In this document: positions 31,113 through 40,937 of the stretch, piece by piece
How the letters are laid out: each line of letters starts with the position of its first letter
How positions within the stretch are numbered: the first letter of the stretch is position 1
Notes under the pieces: model-generated
Seen by the model: the letters and a program-made list of their open reading frames with translations, nothing else
Told to the model about the DNA's origin: nothing
Databases searched by the model: none
Made by a program: the position numbers and the translations under genes
NCBI GenBank assembly: GCA_021161185.1
Contig: JAGHBC010000033.1
Span: 1 to 45,972, forward strand
Direction of reading: 5' to 3'
Length of the DNA: 45,972 nucleotides
From: Fidelibacterota bacterium
GTDB taxonomy: Bacteria; Fidelibacterota; UBA2242

Positions 31113-31329
31113 TTTTTATCTTTATTTAGCCTGTTTAATTAATAATTCTTGCCACTTCCTATCGGGATTATCCAATTTCTATTCAAGGTTCTAAACTCGG
31201 CAAGGAGTGAATATCAACCTTCCGAAGGTGTTTTCATTATAACACAGGCGCTTATCTTACCGAACCTACCTGGTAAACGAGGAGACAGATAAGACTCAGA
31301 TTTAAGCCGATGGCTTTTATACGTTAAAG

Positions 31330-31397
31330 TACACCTGTCAGGTTTATTCAAATAATCACATCCGAACTAAAAGAATCTTTTAAACCTGACAGGTGTA
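31330..31397. repeat. Perfect 17-bp inverted repeat, 34-nt spacer
   Basis: TACACCTGTCAGGTTTA (31330-31346) and TAAACCTGACAGGTGTA (31381-31397). Confidence 0.85.
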
Positions 31398-31586
31398 TTG
31401 CAGTTCTTGGATTAAAGCGTCAAAAGTGGGCTTCTGCCACAGCTGGAAAAAAGTAATTACTGAAAGAACCATATATTTTATTTCAGCGTTGTGAATTTTC
31501 AATTCCCGATTTTCAAAATAAACCGTAAATTCCAGCCCGACAAAAACGTGAATTTCCCTAGCATATTTGACTACATGAAAGGACGT

Positions 31587-32645
31587 ATGAAAACAACGAA
31601 AGCACGATTAATTCTTGAAGATGGAACTATATATGAAGGGTGCTCCTTCGGAGCAGAATCCGCATCAGCCGGTGAAGTCGTTTTTAATACAGGGATGAGC
31701 GGCTATCCCGAAAGCCTAACCGACCCGTCCTACTACGGTCAGATACTGGTACTTACCTACCCTTTAATTGGTAATTACGGCATTCCAGCGGATGATCTCT
31801 CGCTGGAAGCCGGGGTGTTCGAGTCCAACCGCATCCAGGTCAAAGGATTAGTTGTTTCCGAGAATTCCGGGGAATACAGTCACTGGCAAGCCGACCGGAG
31901 CCTGTCTCAATGGCTGAAGGCAGCAAATATTCCCGCCGTTAGCGGGATTGATACCCGGAAGCTAACCCGGAGTCTTCGGGAAAAAGGAACGATGCTTGGC
32001 AAGATCGTTATCGATGAAGACATTAACTATTACGATCCTAACCGGGAAAATATTGTTAAAGAAGTCAGTCCAAAAGAGGTCACTCTACTGGGCAAAGGAA
32101 CCAAGCGGGTTGCGCTGCTCGATTGCGGCTGCAAGAACAGTATTATCAGACATCTGCTGGCGAGGGACATAGAGGTTTTGCGCCTGCCCTGGGACACGGA
32201 TATCAGCAACCACGATTTTGATGGGCTGTTAGTCTCCAACGGTCCGGGAAACCCTAAAGAATGCCGGCAACCCGCTAAGAGTGTGAAGTATGCTATGGGA
32301 AAAAATATTCCAACCTTCGGAATCTGTCTTGGCAATCAGATTATCGCATTGGCAGCGGGCGCAGACACATATAAGCTAAAATACGGACATCGCAGCCAAA
32401 ATCAACCGGTCAAAGAAATAAACAGTGATGAATGCATCATCACCGCCCAAAATCACGGCTTTGCGGTAAATGATGATACGATTCCCGAAGGGTGGTCACC
32501 CTGGTTCCGGAATCTGAACGATGGCACCAACGAAGGCATTATCCACGAGTCCGGTCGCTTTATGAGTGTGCAGTTTCATCCGGAAGCAGCACCGGGGCCG
32601 GAGGACGCCAAATACATTTTTGATAGATTCATCGAACAGCTCTAA
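31587..32645 (+). CDS. carA: Carbamoyl-phosphate synthase small subunit
   Basis: MKTTKARLILEDGTIYEGCSFGAESASAGEVVFNTGMSGYPESLTDPSYYGQILVLTYPLIGNYG...TFGICLGNQIIALAAGA. The track ORF starts upstream at 31491 without family support. Confidence 0.96.
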   Translation: MKTTKARLILEDGTIYEGCSFGAESASAGEVVFNTGMSGYPESLTDPSYYGQILVLTYPLIGNYGIPADDLSLEAGVFESNRIQVKGLVVSENSGEYSHWQADRSLSQWLKAANIPAVSGIDTRKLTRSLREKGTMLGKIVIDEDINYYDPNRENIVKEVSPKEVTLLGKGTKRVALLDCGCKNSIIRHLLARDIEVLRLPWDTDISNHDFDGLLVSNGPGNPKECRQPAKSVKYAMGKNIPTFGICLGNQIIALAAGADTYKLKYGHRSQNQPVKEINSDECIITAQNHGFAVNDDTIPEGWSPWFRNLNDGTNEGIIHESGRFMSVQFHPEAAPGPEDAKYIFDRFIEQL

Positions 32646-32650
32646 ACAAT

Positions 32651-35600
32651 ATGGAAAATCCCATGAATAAAACGATAAAAAAAGTCCTGATACTTGGAAG
32701 CGCCGCCCTGAAAATCGGGGAAGCCGGCGAGTTTGATTATTCCGGTAGCCAGGCGATCAAAGCCCTGAAGCAGGAAGACGTGTATACTATACTGGTCAAC
32801 CCAAACATTGCAACAATCCAAACATCTGAAGATTTGGCAGATGAGGTCTATTTTCTGCCGGTGAATGCCGAATTCGTCGAGCGCGTTATCAAAAAGACCA
32901 GACCCGACGGCATCCTGCTGAGTTTTGGCGGTCAAACCGCGCTGAACACCGGACTTGAGCTGAACCGCAAGGGAGTTTTTGAAAAGTACCGGCTTAAAGT
33001 GCTGGGAACGCCTATCGATACGATCTTGGAAACCGAAGACCGCAATCTTTTTATAAATAAACTGAATGAAATCGATGTTAAGACAGCCCGGAGCGCCACA
33101 GCCGAATCTGTTGAGGACGCCGTCAGGATTGCCGAGAAAATCGGCTATCCGGTAATGGTACGGATCGCTTTTGCGCTGGGCGGATTGGGTTCAGGCATTT
33201 GCCTCAATCAGGAAGAACTCGTCCGGAAAGTGGATAAAGCCCTGACCTATACCGAGCAGGTATTAATTGAAGAGTATCTGCTGGGCTGGAAAGAGATCGA
33301 ATACGAAGTCATGTGCGACCGGTTCAGTAATTGCATCACGATCTGTAATATGGAAAATTTTGATCCAATGGGTATTCACACCGGCGAGAGCATCGTCATC
33401 GCACCCAGCCAAACTCTTTCCAATCACGATTATCATAAATTGCGCAGCATTGCAATAAAAACAATCCGGCATCTTGGTATCGTTGGAGAGTGTAATATTC
33501 AATACGCTTATCATCCGGAATCCGATGACTACCGGGTAATCGAAGTGAACGCCCGACTCTCCCGGAGTTCGGCGCTGGCGTCAAAGGCAACCGGTTATCC
33601 AATTGCCTTTATTGCCGCCAAACTGGCATTGGGATTCGGGCTGCATGAGCTGAAAAACTCCATCACTCAGACCACATCAGCCTTTTTCGAACCGGCACTG
33701 GATTACTGTGTAGTCAAAATTCCCAAATGGGACCTGAAAAAATTCAGAAGGGTTTCAAAACAGATTGATTCCGGCATGAAATCTGTCGGCGAAGTAATGG
33801 CAATCGGCAGAAATTTTGAAGAAGCCTTTCAAAAGGGTATCCGTATGCTGGAAAGCGGCGCCTGTGGGCTGGTGGGCAATACCCATCAATCTTTTGATGA
33901 TCTGGAAGATGAGTTACAAAAGCCCACGGAAGAACGTGTTTTTGCAGTAGCCGAAGCATTGAAACAGGGTTATTCCGTTGACAAAATCTACAGCCTAACT
34001 TATATAGATAAATGGTTTCTCTATAAAATCCGGAATATCGTCGAAATCGAAAAGAAATTGAAAGCGGAACAAGCAGCGAAGATCGAAAAATCTCTGCTGA
34101 CCTCGGCAAAACGATCCGGGTTTTCCGATGAACAGATCGGCAACATTACCGATAGTACACCCGAGAGGATTCGAGCTTTGCGAGAAGAATACGATCTTTA
34201 CCCTAAAATCAGGCAAATCGATACGCTGGCGGCGGAATATCCGGCTAAGACCAATTATCTTTACCTGAGTTATCATGCCGATGCCCATGATCTGGATAAT
34301 TTTGATTCCAATACCGTGGTTATCCTAGGATCGGGTGCTTACCGAATCGGCAGCTCGGTGGAATTCGACTGGAGCTGCGTTAATGCCGGTAAGACATTGC
34401 GGAAACTCGGCTATTCGACGATTCTCGTCAATTACAACCCGGAAACCGTTAGCACCGATTACGACGAAGTCGATTATCTGATTTTTGACGAGATCAGTCT
34501 GGAATCGGTAACGGAAATTTATAAAATATTCAATCCCATCGGCGTGATTGTTTCGGTTGGCGGACAGATTCCCAACAATCTGGCGCTAAAACTGCATAAA
34601 TTCGGTATTCGTATTCTGGGAACGTCGCCTGAGGATATCGACCGCGCTGAAAACCGGCGAATATTCTCTGACTTACTGGATCAATTGGAGATCGATCAGC
34701 CTACCTGGAAGGAACTGACATCAATTGAAGAGGCGAAAGACTTTGCTCGTGAATACCAATATCCGGTGCTCATTCGACCGTCTTACGTATTGAGCGGCGC
34801 CGCAATGGCGGTGGCATCGAATGACGTTGAGTTGGAGGAATATCTAAAAAAAGCGGTGACGCTGTCGCCGGATCATCCGACGGTAATCAGCAAATTTCTG
34901 GAAAACGCCAAGGAGATCGAATTCGACGCCGTGGCTCAAAATGGTGACGTTATTGCCTATGCGATTTCCGAGCATGTTGAAAATGCCGGAGTTCATTCCG
35001 GCGATGCCACCTTGGTCTTTCCGCCGCAGCGTACTTACCTGGAAACTATTCGCAAGGTGCGATTAATTTCCCGAAAAATTGCAAAAGCACTGAACATCAA
35101 CGGCCCCTTTAATATTCAGTTTATCGCCAAAAACAATCAGGTCAAGGTGATCGAGTGTAATCTGCGCGCCTCCCGAAGTTTTCCCTTTGTTTCAAAAGTA
35201 TTAAAAAAGAATTTTATCGAAATGGCGACGCGGGTAATCATGCGGGTTCCGGTTAAGGAATGGTCCAGTTCGTCGTTTGAACTTGATTACGTTGGTGTGA
35301 AAGCACCGCAGTTCTCCTTTACCCGCTTGCAGGGCGCCGATCCGACGCTGGGTGTCGAAATGGCATCTACCGGCGAGGTCGCCTGTCTAGGTGAGAATTT
35401 TGAAGAAGCTTTTTTAAAAGCGCTGCTGTCGGTGGGCTATAAGTTGCCGTTTAAAAGTGTATTACTGTCCACCGGTCCCATCTCATCCAAAGCGGAACTG
35501 CTGGAAGGTATCCGACATCTTAGTCAGTCTGGCATCAATTTATACGCCACAGCCGGAACCGCCAGCTTCCTAAAAGTCAATCAGATCCCGGTGCAGACCG

Positions 35601-35854
35601 TGCACTGGCCACTGGATGAAAAATCGTCGAATGCCGTGGATTACATTAAACAGGGTAAAATCGACCTGGTGATCAATATTCCGAAGAATTATCAGAACGA
35701 AGAGCTGACTAATGGCTACCTGATTCGACGGGCAGCGGTGGATTATAACGTCATGCTGATCACCAACCGCCAGATCGCCATGCGCTTTATCGAATCCATC
35801 TCTCGGAGCGTCCATGACCGGCTGGACGTGCGCAGCTGGCAGGAATACAACTAA
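32651..35854 (+). CDS. carB: Carbamoyl-phosphate synthase large subunit
   Basis: KVLILGSAALKIGEAGEFDYSGSQAIKALKQE...; duplicated ATP-grasp halves, C-terminal MGS-like domain, 1067 aa. Confidence 0.97.
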   Translation: MENPMNKTIKKVLILGSAALKIGEAGEFDYSGSQAIKALKQEDVYTILVNPNIATIQTSEDLADEVYFLPVNAEFVERVIKKTRPDGILLSFGGQTALNTGLELNRKGVFEKYRLKVLGTPIDTILETEDRNLFINKLNEIDVKTARSATAESVEDAVRIAEKIGYPVMVRIAFALGGLGSGICLNQEELVRKVDKALTYTEQVLIEEYLLGWKEIEYEVMCDRFSNCITICNMENFDPMGIHTGESIVIAPSQTLSNHDYHKLRSIAIKTIRHLGIVGECNIQYAYHPESDDYRVIEVNARLSRSSALASKATGYPIAFIAAKLALGFGLHELKNSITQTTSAFFEPALDYCVVKIPKWDLKKFRRVSKQIDSGMKSVGEVMAIGRNFEEAFQKGIRMLESGACGLVGNTHQSFDDLEDELQKPTEERVFAVAEALKQGYSVDKIYSLTYIDKWFLYKIRNIVEIEKKLKAEQAAKIEKSLLTSAKRSGFSDEQIGNITDSTPERIRALREEYDLYPKIRQIDTLAAEYPAKTNYLYLSYHADAHDLDNFDSNTVVILGSGAYRIGSSVEFDWSCVNAGKTLRKLGYSTILVNYNPETVSTDYDEVDYLIFDEISLESVTEIYKIFNPIGVIVSVGGQIPNNLALKLHKFGIRILGTSPEDIDRAENRRIFSDLLDQLEIDQPTWKELTSIEEAKDFAREYQYPVLIRPSYVLSGAAMAVASNDVELEEYLKKAVTLSPDHPTVISKFLENAKEIEFDAVAQNGDVIAYAISEHVENAGVHSGDATLVFPPQRTYLETIRKVRLISRKIAKALNINGPFNIQFIAKNNQVKVIECNLRASRSFPFVSKVLKKNFIEMATRVIMRVPVKEWSSSSFELDYVGVKAPQFSFTRLQGADPTLGVEMASTGEVACLGENFEEAFLKALLSVGYKLPFKSVLLSTGPISSKAELLEGIRHLSQSGINLYATAGTASFLKVNQIPVQTVHWPLDEKSSNAVDYIKQGKIDLVINIPKNYQNEELTNGYLIRRAAVDYNVMLITNRQIAMRFIESISRSVHDRLDVRSWQEYN

Positions 35855-35951
35855 GATAAAATGAAACCTATATCTTCACTGAGCTGTACTCAAAAAACTG
35901 GGCATGTAATTGAGGCGAGAAAATGCAAATTACTACCAGAAAGGGGACAAT

Positions 35952-36142
35952 ATGAAACGTCGGAAATTTAGCGCTGAATTTAAAACTAAGGTTGCCGTCG
36001 AAGCCATCAGAAGATTACTTTCAGTTATCATAATCAACGTGTCCGTACCGCGACAACATATCTGCCTTCAGCAATGAGTTTTTTCATTCCCATTAAGAGT
36101 CAATTCGCGTGCCAGGAGCATCTCACGAAAATTCCCGGTTAG
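35952..36142 (+). mobile_element. Collapsed IS3-family insertion sequence relic
   Basis: OrfA-like start MKRRKFSAEFKTKVAVEAIR joined directly to a frame resembling an OrfB C-terminus (TFSYHNQRVRTATTYLPSAMSFF...*). Confidence 0.65.
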
Positions 36143-37167
36143 GAAACCCTCAAAACTTTCGCGCCTTTCATCCCGCCTTTTTTCAATTCGTACAGCACCT
36201 TATTCGCATCCCCAAGGGGATACTCCACAACTTCCGGCTTGATCGGTATCTCCGCCGCAAGCTCCAGGAATTCCGCCACATCCCGCCGGGCAACATTGGC
36301 AACGCTCTTGATCTCCTTCTCCATCCAGAGATGTTCCGGGTAATCAAGATTCAGCAGATAATCTTTATCTATGTTCTCTTTGCGGATGGCATTAATTACC
36401 AGCCTGCCGCCGGGCAGTAAATTCTTCAGGGCTTCCACTACCGGTTTCCAGACCGGTGTAGTATCAATAATCGCATGACACAGTTGCGGCGCTTTGTCAG
36501 CAGTATCGCCAGCCCAAACCGCACCCAACTTCAGCGCAAATTGCCGCTCCACAAAGCTGCGGGCAAAGACATAAACCTTTGTATTCGGATACTTATGTCT
36601 GACCATTTTCAAAACCAGATGAGCGGAAGCGCCAAAACCGGTCAAGCCCAGATTCTGACCATCCTTGAGATTGCACAACCGCAATGATCGATAACCAATC
36701 GCTCCGGCACATAACAGCGGCGCTGCTTCGGCATCACTGAAGATTTCGGGTATCCTGAATGCCGAACTCTCCGGCACCGTCATATATTCCGCATAACCGC
36801 CATTGGCGTCCCTGCCGGTGGCTTTGAAGTCGGCGCAGAGATTTTCATTGCCGGAAAGACAGTGCTCGCACTTGCCACAGGAGGAATAGAGCCAGGCAAC
36901 ACCAACCCGCTCGTCAAGATTATGATGTCGAACATCGGGCCCAAGCCCCATCACCGTCCCCACGACCTGGTGACCGGGAACAACCGGGTACTCGGGCGGC
37001 GGCGTGCGTCCTTCGATTTCATCCAATTCCGTATGACAGACACCGCAGGTATGCACCTTGATCAGCAGTTCATCGTCTTTCGGCTCCGGCGGCGGCAAAC
37101 CCGCAGCATCCGGGGGGTGGGTATCCATTGAAACATCGGTGATTTTATTCAGAAGCATGGCTTTCAT
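36139..37167 (-). CDS. Zinc-dependent alcohol dehydrogenase family protein
   Basis: KVHTCGVCHTELDEIEGRTPPPEYPVVPGHQVVGTV; structural Zn CGKCEHCLSGNENLC; Rossmann GLTGFGASAHLVLKM. Confidence 0.92.
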   Translation of the reverse strand: MKAMLLNKITDVSMDTHPPDAAGLPPPEPKDDELLIKVHTCGVCHTELDEIEGRTPPPEYPVVPGHQVVGTVMGLGPDVRHHNLDERVGVAWLYSSCGKCEHCLSGNENLCADFKATGRDANGGYAEYMTVPESSAFRIPEIFSDAEAAPLLCAGAIGYRSLRLCNLKDGQNLGLTGFGASAHLVLKMVRHKYPNTKVYVFARSFVERQFALKLGAVWAGDTADKAPQLCHAIIDTTPVWKPVVEALKNLLPGGRLVINAIRKENIDKDYLLNLDYPEHLWMEKEIKSVANVARRDVAEFLELAAEIPIKPEVVEYPLGDANKVLYELKKGGMKGAKVLRVS

Positions 37168-37302
37168 GGCAATCCTCGACTACTTATGGAGAAGATAAAT
37201 AAAATCGGGAGTATATTTTTACTGTTTTGAATCACCTTGAATGATATTACATAATACACGTCAAGAAGGCAAGGAAAACATGTCCGTCTCACTACTCTCT
37301 CT

Positions 37303-37337
37303 GGATACTGGATACTGGATACTGGATACTGGATGCT
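37303..37337. repeat. 7-bp tandem repeat (GGATACT)4 + GGATGCT
   Basis: Four perfect GGATACT copies and one variant copy, read directly. Confidence 0.95.
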
Positions 37338-37345
37338 CAATTCAT

Positions 37346-37798
37346 TTATCCCAACTTCTTTTTCCACGGCTTAATCCAAAATCCCGATAACTTATTATTG
37401 CCATCCATGACGACTCTGATTTCTACAGATTTACCCGATTCAAAATCTCCAATGAAACGGTAGATCACAGAATAAGACCCGTCGGTGGGTTTCCAGGTTT
37501 CCGCATATCTCAGAGAGATAAAGTCACCGAATTGACCATGTATTGATTCATAAGCCTCTTCCTGAACTTCCGGTGTCAGTCTTCTTTGCATCATCCGGGT
37601 CGCCTCGCCACCCAGTTGGTGATAACTGCCGGTTTTCATGCCGGTCATCAACTTTATCGCGATATCTTCGGCAAGTAATTTTTGTTCCTGGTTGACATCT
37701 GCTTCATCTATTTTGGAATATTGTGAATCACAGCCAGCCAGTAGAACCAGGATCAAAAGTAGAACCGGAGTTTTTTTTAATGCAATCGTAAAATTCAC
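37346..37798 (-). CDS. Putative lipoprotein (DUF3887-like)
   Basis: GTG start at 37798 after GGGGGAA; leader VLLLILVLLAGC lipobox; C-terminal VIYRFIGDFESGKSVEIRVVMDGNNKLSGFWIKPW. Confidence 0.7.
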   Translation of the reverse strand: MNFTIALKKTPVLLLILVLLAGCDSQYSKIDEADVNQEQKLLAEDIAIKLMTGMKTGSYHQLGGEATRMMQRRLTPEVQEEAYESIHGQFGDFISLRYAETWKPTDGSYSVIYRFIGDFESGKSVEIRVVMDGNNKLSGFWIKPWKKKLG

Positions 37799-37996
37799 TT
37801 TAGTTTCCCCCTTCTGATAAAATTGAGACGCAATCACTCCGTAAAACAAGCAAATCTTCATCTCTGAATAGTACAACTTTCATTTTTTTTACCAGTAGAA
37901 ATTAGTTGCCGAAATTATGGAATGCAATCTTTTTTTAATGTTGAATAAAGCAAAATTCCAGTTTATCGAAGATTGATAATGGAAGCTGGATATTTC

Positions 37997-38080
37997 CTGT
38001 TCCAAACAAGAAATTTGTTATTTCAAATAGGACGAGTGCTATTTCAAACAGAAAGTTTGCTGTTTCCGATAAATCGCACT
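37997..38080. repeat. Degenerate 21-bp tandem repeat, about 4 units
   Basis: CTGTTCCAAACAAGAAATTTG / TTATTTCAAATAGGACGAGTG / CTATTTCAAACAGAAAGTTTG / CTGTTTCCGATAAATCGCACT. Confidence 0.7.
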
Positions 38081-38151
38081 ATTTCGCCAGTAATCAGTCA
38101 GAAAGAATTTTCAATTTGAAATTAAAAATATAGTGCTGTCATATTGCCTTT

Positions 38152-39570
38152 TCAGTGATGACGACTGTCCCGGCGGCGCTTACCGCTTCCGTCCGATCTA
38201 TACGGCTTCCTACGAGGGGCTTCATCTGGTTGGATAAGCGGCGCGTGGAGCACCTGCTGATAATAATCATCCAGCAACATGGCGATTATGTTCAATTCCT
38301 CTTCGTTTTCCGCCAGACTGCGTGCCAAAGCCACAAACCGTTGGCTGCGTTCGGTTTTTAGTTTATCACGATCACGCAAGCGGGCTTCAAGCAGGGTCGT
38401 CACACGTTCCGTGACAATCGCCTCCACGTCGGCATCGGTAGGCAAAGGCTGCTCCAGCATATCGATGCTATACCGTTTGGCAATGCGTTTTATCTGAAAC
38501 TTTTCAACCCCGCTCACCAGGGAAATCGCCGTTCCTGAGGCGCCCGCACGGCCGGTACGCCCAGCGCGGTGAATATAAGCTTCAAAGTCTTCGGGGGGTT
38601 CGTATTGAACCACATGTGAAAGTTCCGGGATATCGAGTCCCCGGGCGGCAATATCGGTAGCCACTAAAAAACGTATATCCCCCTGACGAAGCCGTTCCAA
38701 GACCCGCTCACGTTCCCTTTGTGGAAGATCGGCGGTCAACTCGTCTGCATCATAGCCAAATCGCTGCAATACGGTCGTCACATAATACACCGTCGCCTTG
38801 GTATTGCAAAAAATAATGGCGGATGCGGGATTCTCGATCTCAATCAAGCGCACCAGACTGCGGTCTCTGTCCATGCCCGGTACATTGTAAAAAACATGTT
38901 TGGTATCGGTGACATGAACATGGTCCTGGCTGAGAGTCAGGAATTCGGGTTTGCGGATAAACTCATGGGCGGTACGCAAGACATACGTAGGAAAAGTGGC
39001 TGAAAACATGCAGATATTGAGTTTTCGAGCCGGCAGATAACGCTGCAATTTTTTCATATCGGGGTAAAAGCCCATGGACAGCATGCGGTCGGCTTCGTCA
39101 AAGATTAACATCTCGAGATGTTCCAGTACGAGCGTACGCTTCAGTAAATGATCGAGAACCCGACCCGGTGTTCCGACTATAATATGTGCGCCTCGATGAA
39201 GCGCCTCCATCTGTGCTTTATAACCAACGCCACCATATACGGCGATTGTACGCAGTCCCATATTGCCACACAATATTTCGGCCTCTTGCCAGACTTGCCC
39301 GGCAAGTTCTCGGGTAGGCACGAGAACCAGCGCCTGACAATGATTGCGCTTCGGATCGAGTCGCTCCAGCATGGGCAAGAGAAAAGCGCCGGTTTTGCCG
39401 CTGCCGGTACGCGCCTGGATCATCACGTCCCGACCGTTAAGCATATAAGGAATCACCCGGGACTGGACAGGCATAAGCGTCGTCCAGCCGACACGTCCCG
39501 CGGCAGCCTGCAAAGACTCGGGGAGTTGTTCGAATTTTACTTCGAGTAGCGGATTGTTGGAATTATCCAA
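38152..39570 (-). CDS. DEAD/DEAH-box RNA helicase
   Basis: Q motif MPVQSRVIPYML, ARTGSGKTGAF, VPTRELAGQV, GTPGRVLD, DEADRMLSMGF, SATFP, HRAGRTGRAGASGTAISLV. Confidence 0.96.
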   Translation of the reverse strand: MDNSNNPLLEVKFEQLPESLQAAAGRVGWTTLMPVQSRVIPYMLNGRDVMIQARTGSGKTGAFLLPMLERLDPKRNHCQALVLVPTRELAGQVWQEAEILCGNMGLRTIAVYGGVGYKAQMEALHRGAHIIVGTPGRVLDHLLKRTLVLEHLEMLIFDEADRMLSMGFYPDMKKLQRYLPARKLNICMFSATFPTYVLRTAHEFIRKPEFLTLSQDHVHVTDTKHVFYNVPGMDRDRSLVRLIEIENPASAIIFCNTKATVYYVTTVLQRFGYDADELTADLPQRERERVLERLRQGDIRFLVATDIAARGLDIPELSHVVQYEPPEDFEAYIHRAGRTGRAGASGTAISLVSGVEKFQIKRIAKRYSIDMLEQPLPTDADVEAIVTERVTTLLEARLRDRDKLKTERSQRFVALARSLAENEEELNIIAMLLDDYYQQVLHAPLIQPDEAPRRKPYRSDGSGKRRRDSRHH

Positions 39571-39778
39571 TAAAACCTCAATTCATAATACGTTCAATTA
39601 TTTAAGAACTTTTTTTCAAAACTTCATGCTTGTTTATTAATCATCGTTTTAAACCGGTTCTCCATTCATCATATTTTCCAATAAGAAATTAATCTATATA
39701 ATAACCATTGGCAATCTTTTCATGATATTCAATTACAATTTCGGTCCACAATCCCGGGGTCGGTTCTCTGTCAAACCA

Positions 39779-39807
39779 AAAAAGCGGGGAAAAATTATCC
39801 CCGCTTT
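39779..39807 (-). terminator. Intrinsic terminator after the ECF/Spy-like gene cluster
   Basis: AAAAGCGGGGA / TCCCCGCTTTT 11-bp stem, 7-nt loop, T6 run on the minus strand. Confidence 0.88.
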
Positions 39808-39891
39808 TATACAATCCACAATAGGAAAAAAATTTTATCGCTTCACACGATATGGAAATGCCCAGTAAGTGAAATTCAGTCCAAAACTGTC

Positions 39892-40422
39892 TTAATGAGC
39901 AATATCTTCTTCAGTGATTTCCACTTCGATGTTTTTCATTGCACCCTCTTCCCAATCAGGCATGAAAAACTCACCCATCATATCGTGACCGGGGCGCCAT
40001 CCTTTCTTGCCGCAACCACGATGCATACCGGGTTTACGATATTTAATCATCTCTTGTTGTTCCCTGGTAAGAACATTTTTTACTGCAATCCGGTGCTTTA
40101 CCTGAATTTCAAACAGGTTGCCCCTGAGATTATTAATCTTTTTAATGGCAGCATCAATTTTTTTCGATGTGTCATCGTTGCGAATAAGTTCTTCCAACTC
40201 CAGCCGTGCCAATTTCAGATCGGCTTGCAGGGGCACAACCGCCTTCTGTTTATTGACTCGCAACTGGTGCATCTGCTCTTTCTGTTCATCGTTGAGATTA
40301 AGTTTTTCCGCCATTTCCATCTGTTTTCCGGTCATCATCCGCTTTTTAATCACCCGCTTGGGTCCGGCAATAACGAGCGCCGGTATTGCAAGAAGGATAA
40401 TGGCTGTTGTTAAACGTTTCAT
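39892..40422 (-). CDS. Spy/CpxP-like periplasmic protein with His/Cys/Met-rich tail
   Basis: Start MKRLTTAIILLAIPALVIAG (40422); LNLNDEQKEQMHQLRVNKQKAVVPLQADLKLARLELEELI; tail GMHRGCGKKGWRPGHDMMGEFFMPDW. Confidence 0.75.
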   Translation of the reverse strand: MKRLTTAIILLAIPALVIAGPKRVIKKRMMTGKQMEMAEKLNLNDEQKEQMHQLRVNKQKAVVPLQADLKLARLELEELIRNDDTSKKIDAAIKKINNLRGNLFEIQVKHRIAVKNVLTREQQEMIKYRKPGMHRGCGKKGWRPGHDMMGEFFMPDWEEGAMKNIEVEITEEDIAH

Positions 40423-40925
40423 GGTTTTCTCCTCTCTTTCATTGAACTTTTGTGTCCCTCTGGTTGACAAAGTGTTCTTATTAATCGATTTCGAAACCTG
40501 TTTTCGAAAATGATATATTTCATTTGCTGATCAGCAGTTAATACATCGCCTATATCAAGGATAAACGCCTCTTTTTTTGTAATTATATTTTTTTCAAGCT
40601 CAGACAGCTGTTTCGCATATTTTTTGACATCCGAGCGGCTGGATTTATAATTCTTGTCTTTAAGTAATTTGTGAATTTCTATCATAATCTTCCGCTGTCT
40701 ATCCTGATCATCACTAATCGATTCTCCAAATTCCTTCAGTCTCGGGAAAAATTGGGCTGCTTGTTCGGTTGTCAGATCAAGGAATTCCGTCATTTTCCAG
40801 ATACGCAATGCTTCCATTCGTTCTCGTCTGTCCGGATTCATCGGTCCCATGAAGTCTTCCTGGGCATGTATAAACCCCATGCAGAGAAAGACTATAATTA
40901 AAGTTAACCTCAGAACCTTTTTCAT
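40419..40925 (-). CDS. Secreted Spy-like (LTxxQ-type) helical protein
   Basis: Signal peptide MKKVLRLTLIIVFLCMGFIHAQ; MTEFLDLTTEQAAQFFPRLKEF...ILDIGDVLTADQQMKYIIFENRFRNRL. Confidence 0.7.
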   Translation of the reverse strand: MKKVLRLTLIIVFLCMGFIHAQEDFMGPMNPDRRERMEALRIWKMTEFLDLTTEQAAQFFPRLKEFGESISDDQDRQRKIMIEIHKLLKDKNYKSSRSDVKKYAKQLSELEKNIITKKEAFILDIGDVLTADQQMKYIIFENRFRNRLIRTLCQPEGHKSSMKERRKP

Positions 40926-40937
40926 GTATCCTCCAAT

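Noticed and set aside
33263-34288. Minus-strand ORFs inside carB
   Set aside because: Antisense shadow ORFs of carB.
39700-39892. Minus-strand open tail ...YKSGDNFSPLFWFDREPTPGLWTEIVIEYHEKIANGYYID* downstream of the Spy-like gene
   Set aside because: Looks protein-like, but it runs straight through a textbook terminator (39779-39807) and has no start or recognised family; probably chance in AT-rich DNA.
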